From Leptospirales bacterium (GTDB lineage: Bacteria; Spirochaetota; Leptospiria; Leptospirales; Leptonemataceae): a stretch of DNA of 64,000 nt. Within the stretch, counting starts at the first letter, position 1; each line of letters starts with the position of its first letter. Below the pieces are notes generated by a model. That model had not been told where the DNA came from. It ran no database searches and saw only the letters and a list, made by a program, of their open reading frames with translations. Where the stretch lies: positions 51,750 to 115,749 of the forward strand of contig JAIBBM010000007.1 in assembly GCA_019694685.1 (NCBI GenBank). Direction: 5' to 3'. The position numbers and the translations under genes were made by a program. Positions 46,108 through 54,186 of the stretch are shown piece after piece.

Positions 46108-47124
46108 ATGGTTGAGTTCTTAAACAGCCGTGACGCAATTCTCCGGCAATTTCTATCCACATACGCTTCATCGCCGGAGATTCAGGCCGTGCGCGATGAT
46201 CAACGCTTCATTGTATTTTCAGATCATCACCGCGGGGATCGCGGCTATTCGGATTATTTTCAACGCTGCGAGAAGACATACAATGCGGCCCTGGGGCATT
46301 ATCTGGAGCGTGGCTACCACCTGGTGCTGCTGGGAGATGTAGAAGAGTTCTGGGAGTTTCATCCGAAGACGGTCGTTTCAAGCTATCCTCTCACCTATCA
46401 ACTCGAGCGCGAATTCTTTGAGGATCATCGTTTTACAAGAATTCGCGGAAATCACGACAGCCTTTGGAAGAATCCCGCCATCGTAGAAAAATATTTGCAT
46501 CCAGTCTTTCCGGGCATTCGCGTTCTCGATGGTCTTCGCATTCGAGTGGCGGGTGAAAAGCCAGTCACCGTCTTTCTGGCTCACGGACATCAGGGAACCT
46601 TTCTCAGTGACACGCTCGACTGGTTTAGTCTGTTCTGGTTTCGCACTCTGGGCTCTCGCGTCATTCATCCGTTTAAGAGAAAATACCAGACGCCAGCGCA
46701 GAGCTTCGCGCTCCGCGAGGAACACGAAACGATGATGTTTGAATGCGCGGAAGCAATGAATCAGGGGCCGGACAAGATCATCTTGATTGCAGGTCATACG
46801 CACCATCCAATTTTCATGTCGCAAAATCGAGTGCAGAGAATTCGGGAGACTGCAGAAATACTTCGCGCGCGCGGTGGAAAAAAGAACAGGAAACGCCTGG
46901 CAAAGGTTCGCGCGCAATTCGAGTACATCAAAGCGGATTTTGGTCTCGATGAATTGATGAATCGTAGATCTTTCTATTTCAATACAGGGTGTTGTTCCTT
47001 TGACGACGGTAGCATTACCGGCATTGAAATTGCGAAGGGAAAAATTAAGCTTATCAAATGGACGGACGAATCCACTCACGCGGAAAGAATGATTCTGGGA
47101 TCTGAGAGGCTATCTGCGATTTAA
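46108..47124 (+). CDS. Calcineurin-like metallophosphoesterase
   Basis: 338 residues with the complete two-metal motif set: FSDHHRGD, LLGDVEEFWEF, RGNHDSL, a His in FLAHGHQG and GHTHHP. The GDVEEFW form is close to LpxH-type UDP-2,3-diacylglucosamine hydrolases, but the protein is about 100 residues longer, with an insertion before GHTHHP and a long C-terminal part. Substrate uncertain. It follows the nucleotidyltransferase gene closely and is probably in the same message. Confidence 0.88.
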   Translation: MVEFLNSRDAILRQFLSTYASSPEIQAVRDDQRFIVFSDHHRGDRGYSDYFQRCEKTYNAALGHYLERGYHLVLLGDVEEFWEFHPKTVVSSYPLTYQLEREFFEDHRFTRIRGNHDSLWKNPAIVEKYLHPVFPGIRVLDGLRIRVAGEKPVTVFLAHGHQGTFLSDTLDWFSLFWFRTLGSRVIHPFKRKYQTPAQSFALREEHETMMFECAEAMNQGPDKIILIAGHTHHPIFMSQNRVQRIRETAEILRARGGKKNRKRLAKVRAQFEYIKADFGLDELMNRRSFYFNTGCCSFDDGSITGIEIAKGKIKLIKWTDESTHAERMILGSERLSAI

Positions 47125-47127
47125 GTT

Positions 47128-47577
47128 TTATTTCTTCGTCGCGGCAAGGTGCATCAGTCTTTCTGGTTTGTCATAAGTGCGAAAGCCAATGTCGCGATAC
47201 ACTCCATGCGCATCTTTCGTAAAAAGATACCAGTGTTCCACATCTCGAAGGGATGATTGTGAAATCAGATTTCTGACCATGGCGCGGGCAATTCCCTTCC
47301 CTCTCGCGGATTCTTCAACGTATACGTCAGCAATGTAGCCAAAGCGGGTTGTATCTGAAACGCATCTGGCGATCCCAACCATCCTGTTTCCGCTGTGTGC
47401 GCTCACCACTGTTGTGGATTCGCGAAATCCCTTCTCCACTTTCTCGAGGGAAATACCTTTGCACCAGTAGGTTTCTTTGAGCCATGAGTGCGCGAGTTTG
47501 AAGTTGATTTTGTCCGGTGAATTTTCGTACAAAATCTTCTTCTGAAAGAGGCCAGTGATGATTTTAGACACGGCCAT
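47128..47577 (-). CDS. GNAT-family N-acetyltransferase
   Basis: 149 residues. The acetyl-CoA loop V-x5-RGKGIA (EESARGKGIARAM) and a following helix define the GNAT fold; the C-terminal YRDIGFR-type motif is common in small-molecule acetyltransferases. ATG 47577 is preferred to a start ten codons earlier. It overlaps the 3' end of the PrsW gene by 14 bases. Substrate unknown. Confidence 0.88.
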   Translation of the reverse strand: MAVSKIITGLFQKKILYENSPDKINFKLAHSWLKETYWCKGISLEKVEKGFRESTTVVSAHSGNRMVGIARCVSDTTRFGYIADVYVEESARGKGIARAMVRNLISQSSLRDVEHWYLFTKDAHGVYRDIGFRTYDKPERLMHLAATKK

Positions 47578-49057
47578 GGCTTCGTGCAAACTCCTGGAAA
47601 AAGACAATAGATACGAAGAAGCTGCCGGCCATAGCGTACGCGGTTCCGCTGAGTGCTTTGGCCGGGCCCAGTTCCTGAGCGATCATGATAAAACAAATGC
47701 CGGCCGTGGCACCCAGCATCGATGTGAATGTAACGAGTAGCGGGGGTTTATCTTTTTGTCCGCCACGCAAAGCGTGTGCGTTGTGAAAGAAGGAGCGTGC
47801 TACCCAGATGAAGATGAGGCTGGAGAAGAAGGCAAGATCCGCAATCGTAGAATCGATAATAAAGAAATCATACAATCCATGCATTGCGATCACGAAGGCA
47901 AGTTGTTCGAAGAATTCGCCCCAGGAAGTACGTCCTTTGAGAGCGTCCGTGAAGGCAAGACCCGCCATGCCGGTCCACATCATATGTGCGAAATTCGCAG
48001 TGAGAAATCTGGCAAACACGGCTCCCCAATCCCCTGCATAGTACTGAGTGTTTTCTTCGATGGCAAAGCCGAGTCCTGTACAGGAAGCCAGGGCCAGAAC
48101 CACGATGGGTTCTGCCTTACGGGCCAGTAATATCACTGGCAATGAAAACAGCAGCTTCAGTGTTTCTTCGCGCAGACCAATGCCCAGGACCGCGTAGATT
48201 AGATTGAGCAACCAGTGAGGCGAATAACGTTCGAATACGAAGAACCTCTGTTCAATGCTGATTTCAAAGACCGTTGCATATGCACTGAGTCCGCCCAGGA
48301 TTAAAGCAAACGGAACCAGGGATGTGTATTTCCATGACCAGTTCTGCACCCGGCCCAGCTGCAGCATCAACAGCAGCCAGCATAGACCGGCACCCGCGGC
48401 TGCGATCATCGTCCCGGGCTGGTAGGACTCTATTTGATGACGAATGAGCCAGTATCCGGCAAGGACGAACTCACCTCTACTCTGGGCGTAGTTCATACGC
48501 AGGAATGGATCCGCCTCTTCGTAGTACAGAGGATCTGCCATCAGGGCGCGAAAGTCTGTCTTCCATCCCAGGCTGTGAACAAGGTGAAGGATATCGAGTC
48601 TCTGGTCGGGATCAGGGTGAATTTGCTCTGCCTTTTTGAGCAGCGCGATTGCTTCTGCATCCCGGTGTAGTCTCTCAAGCACGCATCCCGCATCCCGTAG
48701 CAATGGCCAGCTTTCTTGAACTGTGCTGACTTGATTTAGATTGGCCACAAAGGCGAATAACGTTTTGTATCTCAGTTGTCCCGGTTCGTTCAGTTGTTTG
48801 AGCATCGCATCCGAAACATTGCTGTGCGATTCTGCATGCTCCGCCAGGGCAAGACACCAGGCATCTGCTGGATCTCCGGATGCTGCCAAAAAATCCAGGA
48901 TTTCATGGTCTCCGCGCTCGGGTAGCTCGGCATCATAAAACACTTTCGCTCTCTGCAGACTGGGAGGAGCCGGGCGACGCGAAAGGGCGGTGCCTGCGGC
49001 GGCAAAAAAGCCAAAGATGATCAGAAATAGACCAACCAGCCGAACGGGAGAAACCAC
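47564..49057 (-). CDS. PrsW-type intramembrane metalloprotease with N-terminal extension
   Basis: 497 residues. One N-terminal membrane helix, a soluble extension (30-205) of helical hairpins with a TPR-like look (EAIALLKKAEQIHPD), then seven or eight membrane helices carrying the PrsW motifs: EETLK near 300, GFAIEEN near 330, FAHMMWT and MHGLYDF. PrsW family proteases cleave anti-sigma factors in the membrane. The extension is longer than usual and could recruit a substrate. Start is at ATG 49057 or a GTG nearby. Confidence 0.88.
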   Translation of the reverse strand: MVSPVRLVGLFLIIFGFFAAAGTALSRRPAPPSLQRAKVFYDAELPERGDHEILDFLAASGDPADAWCLALAEHAESHSNVSDAMLKQLNEPGQLRYKTLFAFVANLNQVSTVQESWPLLRDAGCVLERLHRDAEAIALLKKAEQIHPDPDQRLDILHLVHSLGWKTDFRALMADPLYYEEADPFLRMNYAQSRGEFVLAGYWLIRHQIESYQPGTMIAAAGAGLCWLLLMLQLGRVQNWSWKYTSLVPFALILGGLSAYATVFEISIEQRFFVFERYSPHWLLNLIYAVLGIGLREETLKLLFSLPVILLARKAEPIVVLALASCTGLGFAIEENTQYYAGDWGAVFARFLTANFAHMMWTGMAGLAFTDALKGRTSWGEFFEQLAFVIAMHGLYDFFIIDSTIADLAFFSSLIFIWVARSFFHNAHALRGGQKDKPPLLVTFTSMLGATAGICFIMIAQELGPAKALSGTAYAMAGSFFVSIVFFQEFARSHGRV

Positions 49058-49147
49058 ACGTTTGCTTCTCAGAGATGCGGGGTGCGGTCAAGTAGAACCT
49101 GGCTTGCAATTGGATTGCGCTCACCAGGCGGAAAGCCAGGAGGGGTT

Positions 49148-49633
49148 ATGACTGGAATAGACTATCAGGTGAATCCTCTCTGGCAATTCCTCAGGGAGAC
49201 GTACGGATTCGAGAAAGCATTCGCGTTTTTTGGCCCTTATGCAGGCGCCAGTATCCGTGTTGAGATTGTAGATTCCAATACGATCGTAAGCAGCATGGAT
49301 CTGGTGATGACAAATACCAATTACGTAGGTTCTCATTTTGGCGGATCGCTGTACTCCATGTGCGATCCTTTCTACATGTTCATTCTGATGGAGAATCTGG
49401 GACCGGACTATATTGTATGGGACAAGAGTGCTAGCATTGATTTTATTCGACCGGGTCGAGGTCTGGTCCGTGCACGATTTCACATTTCGAAAGAGGAAAT
49501 TGAAAAGATACGCGATCAAGTTGCAAAGAATCGGAAGATGGATTGGACTGCAGATTGCGAAATTCTAGATGAATCCGGGACAGTTGTGGCTCGCGTTCAC
49601 AAAGTACTCTACGTGCGAAAGAACAAGAAGTAG
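49148..49633 (+). CDS. Hotdog-fold protein (DUF4442)
   Basis: 161 residues. The sequence fits the DUF4442 hotdog family: TNTNYVGSHFGGSLYSMCDPFYMF is cited here as two parts, TNTNYVGSHFGG and SMCDPFYMF, which form the central helix region of thioesterase-like hotdogs. Start ATG at 49148 has AGGAGG four bases upstream. It may handle acyl-CoA or a similar thioester, but catalytic residues are not defined for this family. No coiled coil or membrane segment. Confidence 0.85.
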   Translation: MTGIDYQVNPLWQFLRETYGFEKAFAFFGPYAGASIRVEIVDSNTIVSSMDLVMTNTNYVGSHFGGSLYSMCDPFYMFILMENLGPDYIVWDKSASIDFIRPGRGLVRARFHISKEEIEKIRDQVAKNRKMDWTADCEILDESGTVVARVHKVLYVRKNKK

Positions 49634-49639
49634 CCTTTT

Positions 49640-50101
49640 TTATTTAGAAGGGAAAAGGCTTCTGATCTTCTCTCTACGAAAATCAAAGATGGCGCGAAGA
49701 CGCGGCTTCACAATGATCGCGTGAGCTATCTTTCCTAGAATTCCAAACGGCAGGGCATAGGTTACGATGTCTGTTACTTCAGTAGACGCTCCTTTTGCCG
49801 CGAAATGATGTTCATGATGCCAGATCTTGTAGGGTCCGATTCTTTGCTCGTCCACGAAATATTCTCCTTCGCGAACATGAGATATTTCCGTAACCCAGGT
49901 CAGAGGAATGCCGAATAACGGTTTTACAATGTATGTGATCATCAAGCCGGGGTAGATTTTCTCCGGAGGATTCCCCTGAATATCAAAACCGATTCCAGGA
50001 GGAGTGATTGTCTTGAGGTTTTCCGGGCGTGAGAAAAAATCCCATGCTTCTGCTTGAGATATAGGGATGAGTTCCGTTTCGCGCAGAATGTGAATTGCCA
50101 C
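49640..50101 (-). CDS. SRPBCC-family ligand-binding protein
   Basis: 153 residues with the SRPBCC/cyclase-like pattern: N-terminal beta strand and helix (AWDFFSRPENLKTITPP), a central beta sheet and a long C-terminal helix (RLRAIFDFRREKIRSLF). Such small START-like proteins hold hydrophobic ligands or act as coenzyme Q-binding or cyclase proteins. It is convergent with the hotdog gene and no neighbour identifies its ligand. Confidence 0.85.
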   Translation of the reverse strand: MAIHILRETELIPISQAEAWDFFSRPENLKTITPPGIGFDIQGNPPEKIYPGLMITYIVKPLFGIPLTWVTEISHVREGEYFVDEQRIGPYKIWHHEHHFAAKGASTEVTDIVTYALPFGILGKIAHAIIVKPRLRAIFDFRREKIRSLFPSK

Positions 50102-50140
50102 AGGATACTATACTGGAATCGGACGAATCCGGCTACTCGT

Positions 50141-52036
50141 TCATTGCAGAGTGAATGAAACGCGTCTGTTTTTTTGTCTGTCTTCTTCCGTCGTGTTAGG
50201 CGCCACGGGCTTCGTGGATCCAAATCCCTTTGAATCCAGTCTTTGCCTCGAAATGCCTGCCTGAACCAGGTATTGGAGGACGGATCTGGCTCTGTTTGCA
50301 CTCAGTTCAAGATTGGCTGCGGGTTGTCCAACGTCGTCTGTATGTCCCTGGATTTCTACGCGAAGATTAGGATTCTGTTTTAGGATGACGGCCAGTCGAT
50401 CCAGTTCCGAAAAGCTTCTCGGGTTGAGTGTGGCACTTCCGGATTCGAAGAAAATGTTGTTCAGCACGATTTCAACATTCTTAGCCTGAGCAGACGCAAT
50501 CGAAACGAGTTTTATATCCACAGTCTTTTCGAAGTAGCTTTGCGTATTTCGCAGATCCACGCGCTGGCTTACCGGAAAATATCCAGGTTTGCGTGCGAAG
50601 TAGGCGTACTCTCTTCCTGCGGGCAGTGCGATAAAGAATTCTCCGCTCACAGGTTTGCTCGACATGATTCCAAGGCTCTGGCCGGTGGCGAGGTCCTGCC
50701 ATTCAATCTGGCTCTCCAGCGGAACGCTCATGTCGTCGCGCACCGTGCCTCGAACTGCCATCACAATGGACGCCGGGCGAATCGCCGGAGGAAGAGGAGT
50801 GATTTCAAAAATGTCCTGGCCTCCCACGGTTCCTGGCAACTCTCCAGAAAAATAACCGCGGTCTGATGCAGCCGTGAGTCTGAAACCCCAGTCCTGCCCT
50901 GCGCCATTTACGAGAGGTCCTAGATTTTCTGGCGTAGACCAATGAAGCCACGTATCATCCAATCTTACAGATTTGTATACATCTGATCTTCCGAAGCCGT
51001 TGTATCCGTCTGACGAAAAATAGAGCGTCTTTCCATCTGCGTATAGGAATGGCGTACGTTCCGCTCCCGGCGTATTTAAGTAAGGTCCCAGATTTCGCGG
51101 TGTGCTCCAGGTTCCGTCTGGTTTGCGGAAGGCGACATAGAGATCCGTATTCCCCATCAAGAATCCGCCTTTCAACTCAGTCACCGGTCTGTATGTAAAA
51201 TATCCACCCGGGCGATCGCTTGAAAAAATCAATGCGTTTCCATCTGCAGTATAAAACGAATCAGATTCAAAGTAGTTTGAGTTGATGGGCGCCGGTAGAT
51301 GGCGTAGCGAAGACCAACCGTCTGCCCCGAGCCGGGATTCAAAGATGTCTCCATTTCCGTACGCGCCGTCATAATTACCAAATACAGAGAGAATTGTTCC
51401 GTCTGGAGATAGACCGTCAGGCGACTCTGATTTGCTGGTACAGAGCTCTTTGACGATCGCAGGTGTTGTCCATCCTGAGTCGCCTTGTTCCGTTTTCCAG
51501 ATGTCTTCTTTTCCTTTGCCACCGGGTCGATCGAATGCAGTGAAGTACATTCTGCGGCCGCTCAGTTCCGGAATGGGAAGATAGTCGTTAGCGGTGCTGT
51601 TGATCCCGGGGACGCTTTGTACGTTTGCGCGATCTCCTCTTGCAAGCAATCCGATGAGTTGTGCCACTTCCATCTGCCGAAACGGAAAGTAGTTCGAATA
51701 TTTTTGCCAGATGGCGATGGCGCCTGCATAGTCTCCATGCGCCATGCGAAAGCCAGCCAGTCTCTGCACCATCACCCATGCGATGTAAGGGTGGTTTCCG
51801 CCCCGTGCCAGGACCTTTTCCAGAGTGGCAGCGCTGCCCTCCGATGTTCCAACCAGTGTGCGTACAACGTCCGGGTTTACTCCGCTCATCCAGTCCGTGG
51901 ATCTGATCTTCCTTTCTCTCTCATAGCCCACATCATATGCGTCACTAAGCGTTTCTGAAATGGGCACGGAGGGAGGAGCTTGAACAATCTGGCCGTGGCA
52001 CCCGCAGAGAAGCAGAAGGGCCAGAAGCAACCTCAT
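50141..52036 (-). CDS. Lipoprotein with PD40 propeller and C-terminal OmpA domain
   Basis: 631 residues. The signal peptide ends in LLCGC (lipid Cys13). Residues 130-400 hold several WD40-like PD40 repeats (RRMYFTAFDRPGG, LIFSSDRPGGY, LYFSSDGYNGFG, YFSGELPGT). A short beta-domain follows (about 405-490) and an OmpA domain (510-631) with IQGHTDDVG, NLELSANRA and RQKNRRVSF, which binds peptidoglycan. It is likely a surface or periplasmic lipoprotein tethering the outer membrane to the wall. Divergent from the PilZ membrane gene. Confidence 0.93.
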   Translation of the reverse strand: MRLLLALLLLCGCHGQIVQAPPSVPISETLSDAYDVGYERERKIRSTDWMSGVNPDVVRTLVGTSEGSAATLEKVLARGGNHPYIAWVMVQRLAGFRMAHGDYAGAIAIWQKYSNYFPFRQMEVAQLIGLLARGDRANVQSVPGINSTANDYLPIPELSGRRMYFTAFDRPGGKGKEDIWKTEQGDSGWTTPAIVKELCTSKSESPDGLSPDGTILSVFGNYDGAYGNGDIFESRLGADGWSSLRHLPAPINSNYFESDSFYTADGNALIFSSDRPGGYFTYRPVTELKGGFLMGNTDLYVAFRKPDGTWSTPRNLGPYLNTPGAERTPFLYADGKTLYFSSDGYNGFGRSDVYKSVRLDDTWLHWSTPENLGPLVNGAGQDWGFRLTAASDRGYFSGELPGTVGGQDIFEITPLPPAIRPASIVMAVRGTVRDDMSVPLESQIEWQDLATGQSLGIMSSKPVSGEFFIALPAGREYAYFARKPGYFPVSQRVDLRNTQSYFEKTVDIKLVSIASAQAKNVEIVLNNIFFESGSATLNPRSFSELDRLAVILKQNPNLRVEIQGHTDDVGQPAANLELSANRARSVLQYLVQAGISRQRLDSKGFGSTKPVAPNTTEEDRQKNRRVSFTLQ

Positions 52037-52102
52037 GCAGGATGAATTGCCTCATCGCATGACGTGTTCAAGGAATAATTTCCTCAGTCACGCGGAAAGT
52101 GG

Positions 52103-52131
52103 TTGCATCTGTTGACCGGCGACCTTAGAAA
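52103..52131 (+). promoter_or_regulatory. Possible promoter of the PilZ-protein gene
   Basis: TTGCAT (52103-52108), 17 bases, TAGAAA (52126-52131). Transcription from here would start near 52138 and would exclude an ATG at 52137, supporting the ATG at 52161. Both hexamers match 4 of 6 consensus bases. Confidence 0.4.
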
Positions 52132-52160
52132 AAGGCATGCAAGAATCGTCTGAAGTCTCG

Positions 52161-52874
52161 ATGAAGATTCCTTTTTTCGAGAGAAGAAGACGAATTCGCC
52201 GCCCATGGACTCTGTTGTTCTTTGGCATTGCTTTCCTGTTGCTACCGTTTCTCAATTATTTGGGAATCACAAGCCAGCTACAAATTTCGCCACAGATGCC
52301 AGTCGTCGCCCTTAAGCTTCTCAATCCTGTGGAACTGATTCTGCTTTTCACTCCCATTCTCGTCGGGATCGGACTTCTCGCGGTGAAGAGATGGGGCTGG
52401 TGGTTGTTTCTCGCGTATGCGGTCGTGTTGATTGTTCATAACATCTACGCTCTGGCTCGTTCTCCGGGATACTACAACGCAGGAGCTCTTATCCAGACGA
52501 TTCTTGGAGTGGCCGCAGTTTTGTACTTCGTGCGCCGCGATATTTCTGCACCGTATATGCGAATGTATCCGCGCGGATGGAGAATTCAAAAACGCAAACC
52601 GGTAGAAGTGGAAGTGCTGGTGGATGGCATTCGGCGATCTACACGCGACGTAAGTGATTCAGGATTGTATGTAGCATGGGAGGATTGCTATCGCGAGCCA
52701 GGAGAAGAAGTCCATCTGGCTTTCTTTCTGGATGGTGCTGAGTATAAATGCAGAGCCGGTGTGGTGCGAGTCGACGAAGATGGCGCAGGCATTGCCTATC
52801 GCGGAGTCACTCGTGCATTTAAGAAAAACATCATGCGCGACATTGCTAAGCTGGAGAACCTCAACCAACCCTAG
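52161..52874 (+). CDS. Membrane protein with C-terminal PilZ domain
   Basis: 237 residues. Four membrane helices (about 20-135), then a PilZ domain (145-225). Its c-di-GMP site can be read as RGWRIQKRKPVEVEV, with the Arg cluster, and DVSDSGLYV, the (D/N)xSxxG motif. Binding of cyclic di-GMP to a membrane-anchored PilZ domain often controls motility or surface behaviour. The ATG at 52161 is used; an in-frame ATG 24 bases earlier lacks spacing for a Shine-Dalgarno sequence. Confidence 0.87.
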   Translation: MKIPFFERRRRIRRPWTLLFFGIAFLLLPFLNYLGITSQLQISPQMPVVALKLLNPVELILLFTPILVGIGLLAVKRWGWWLFLAYAVVLIVHNIYALARSPGYYNAGALIQTILGVAAVLYFVRRDISAPYMRMYPRGWRIQKRKPVEVEVLVDGIRRSTRDVSDSGLYVAWEDCYREPGEEVHLAFFLDGAEYKCRAGVVRVDEDGAGIAYRGVTRAFKKNIMRDIAKLENLNQP

Positions 52875-52898
52875 CGCGCGATTCTCTTTTGGTCGTGC

Positions 52899-52923
52899 AA
52901 ACGCCGCCTTCGCAGGCGGCGTT
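52899..52923. terminator. Bidirectional hairpin between convergent genes
   Basis: AACGCCGCC and GGCGGCGTT form a 9-bp, GC-rich stem with a 6-base loop between the PilZ-protein gene and the phosphofructokinase gene, both of which end nearby. Short T stretches follow on each side. Probable shared terminator. Confidence 0.6.
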
Positions 52924-52933
52924 GTCTCCTGGA

Positions 52934-54157
52934 TCAGTAGACTCTTTCTGGTCTTCCCGAGAATTTTTCAAATTTTGGTTCAACATTCGCCGGTGCCCGA
53001 CCAAAGCAAATGCCCATTCTCTCGTAGAGTGCAATGCTCTCAATGTCTACATGTCTCTGAACGATCGCCTCTGCGACAGGCATGTAACGAATCTTTCCGT
53101 CTTGATAGGAAATCACAGTTACACCATTGATTCCTTTGAGATGGAGTTCCACTGCAGCCGCACCTACTTCGAGTCCGAAGTTTGCGTCCACAGGACTTGT
53201 GAATCCGCAGCGCACTAGATGGCCGGGGCGAACTTCGCGAATTTCCGGAATCTCATACACTCCTTCTACAAATTGGCCAGTTCGTTTCATGAATTCTTTC
53301 ACAGCCGGATCTTTTTTTACACGATCTTCTAGTTGTTTCACCACGTATTTTCCAGCACCCATGAGCTTCTTATGACCGAACGCATCCGCTGTTGAGCTTT
53401 CATCTACGAGTTCTTTGCCGGAAGAATCTTTGAGTCCTTCTGCAACAATCACCGCAGCCGTGCCCTTGCGCGCATCCGATGACTCCACTCGTCTGATGAA
53501 ATTGCCCATCACATGCTTATAAAGAAGGTCAAAATCGACTGGAACTTCCGGTATCAAAATTGCGTCCGCACCGGCTGCGATTCCACCGCGAAATGCAGTG
53601 TGTCCCGCATAACGGCCAAAAACTTCCATGACTACAATTCGATTGTGAGTGCGGCCAGTTGTGTATAGATCGCGCGTGAATTCCGCGATGCGTGCTACCG
53701 TGCTGTCTCCACCTACACTGTAAGGCATCAAGTCCAGGTCCATGGTTTTGGGAGCGTGTACGCATGGAATTCCCTGCGAAGCAAGATCCACAACTACGCT
53801 TCCGGAATCGTCTCCACCCGATATGACGAGTGCATCTATTCCGAATTTCTTCAGGCCTTCGCGGATTCTGTCGTACTTTTTTTCATCTTTGATTTTGGAT
53901 ATCTTCACGCGTGAGTTGCCTGCTTCCGATCCAGCCAGGTATACGTGAATGTCTTCGATGCGAGATTCTGTTAGTTCGACCAGACCCGGAAAATCTACGA
54001 GATTGTAAAGGCCAGCATATCCATTCGGGATCAAATATGCTTTGATGCCGCGAGATAGTGCGAGGCGCGCCGCGCCAATGATGACTCCGTTGAGACCTCC
54101 ACAGTCTCCGCCGGAAGTAAGGATGCCGATTTTCTGAATTGCCATGCCCTGAATCAT
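52934..54157 (-). CDS. 6-phosphofructokinase, PPi-dependent type by motif
   Basis: 407 residues of the phosphofructokinase A family: GILTSGGDCGGLNGV at the N-terminus, fructose-6-phosphate site and GGDDS at 114-118. In ATP enzymes the fourth residue is Gly; Asp there, together with Lys of PKT at 136-138 (Gly in ATP enzymes), marks pyrophosphate use. The catalytic PKTMDLD keeps both Asp but has Leu for the usual Asn. It is the last gene of the leftward etfB-etfA-lolA-unknown-pfp unit. PPi-linked glycolysis is common in spirochaetes. Confidence 0.92.
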   Translation of the reverse strand: MIQGMAIQKIGILTSGGDCGGLNGVIIGAARLALSRGIKAYLIPNGYAGLYNLVDFPGLVELTESRIEDIHVYLAGSEAGNSRVKISKIKDEKKYDRIREGLKKFGIDALVISGGDDSGSVVVDLASQGIPCVHAPKTMDLDLMPYSVGGDSTVARIAEFTRDLYTTGRTHNRIVVMEVFGRYAGHTAFRGGIAAGADAILIPEVPVDFDLLYKHVMGNFIRRVESSDARKGTAAVIVAEGLKDSSGKELVDESSTADAFGHKKLMGAGKYVVKQLEDRVKKDPAVKEFMKRTGQFVEGVYEIPEIREVRPGHLVRCGFTSPVDANFGLEVGAAAVELHLKGINGVTVISYQDGKIRYMPVAEAIVQRHVDIESIALYERMGICFGRAPANVEPKFEKFSGRPERVY

Positions 54158-54186
54158 CTTCAGGCTAAAAATGAGTCAACGCAAAT

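Noticed and set aside
46378..47079. Open frame of 233 codons antisense to the phosphoesterase gene
   Set aside because: The sense strand encodes all metallophosphoesterase motifs; the antisense product has no recognisable feature.
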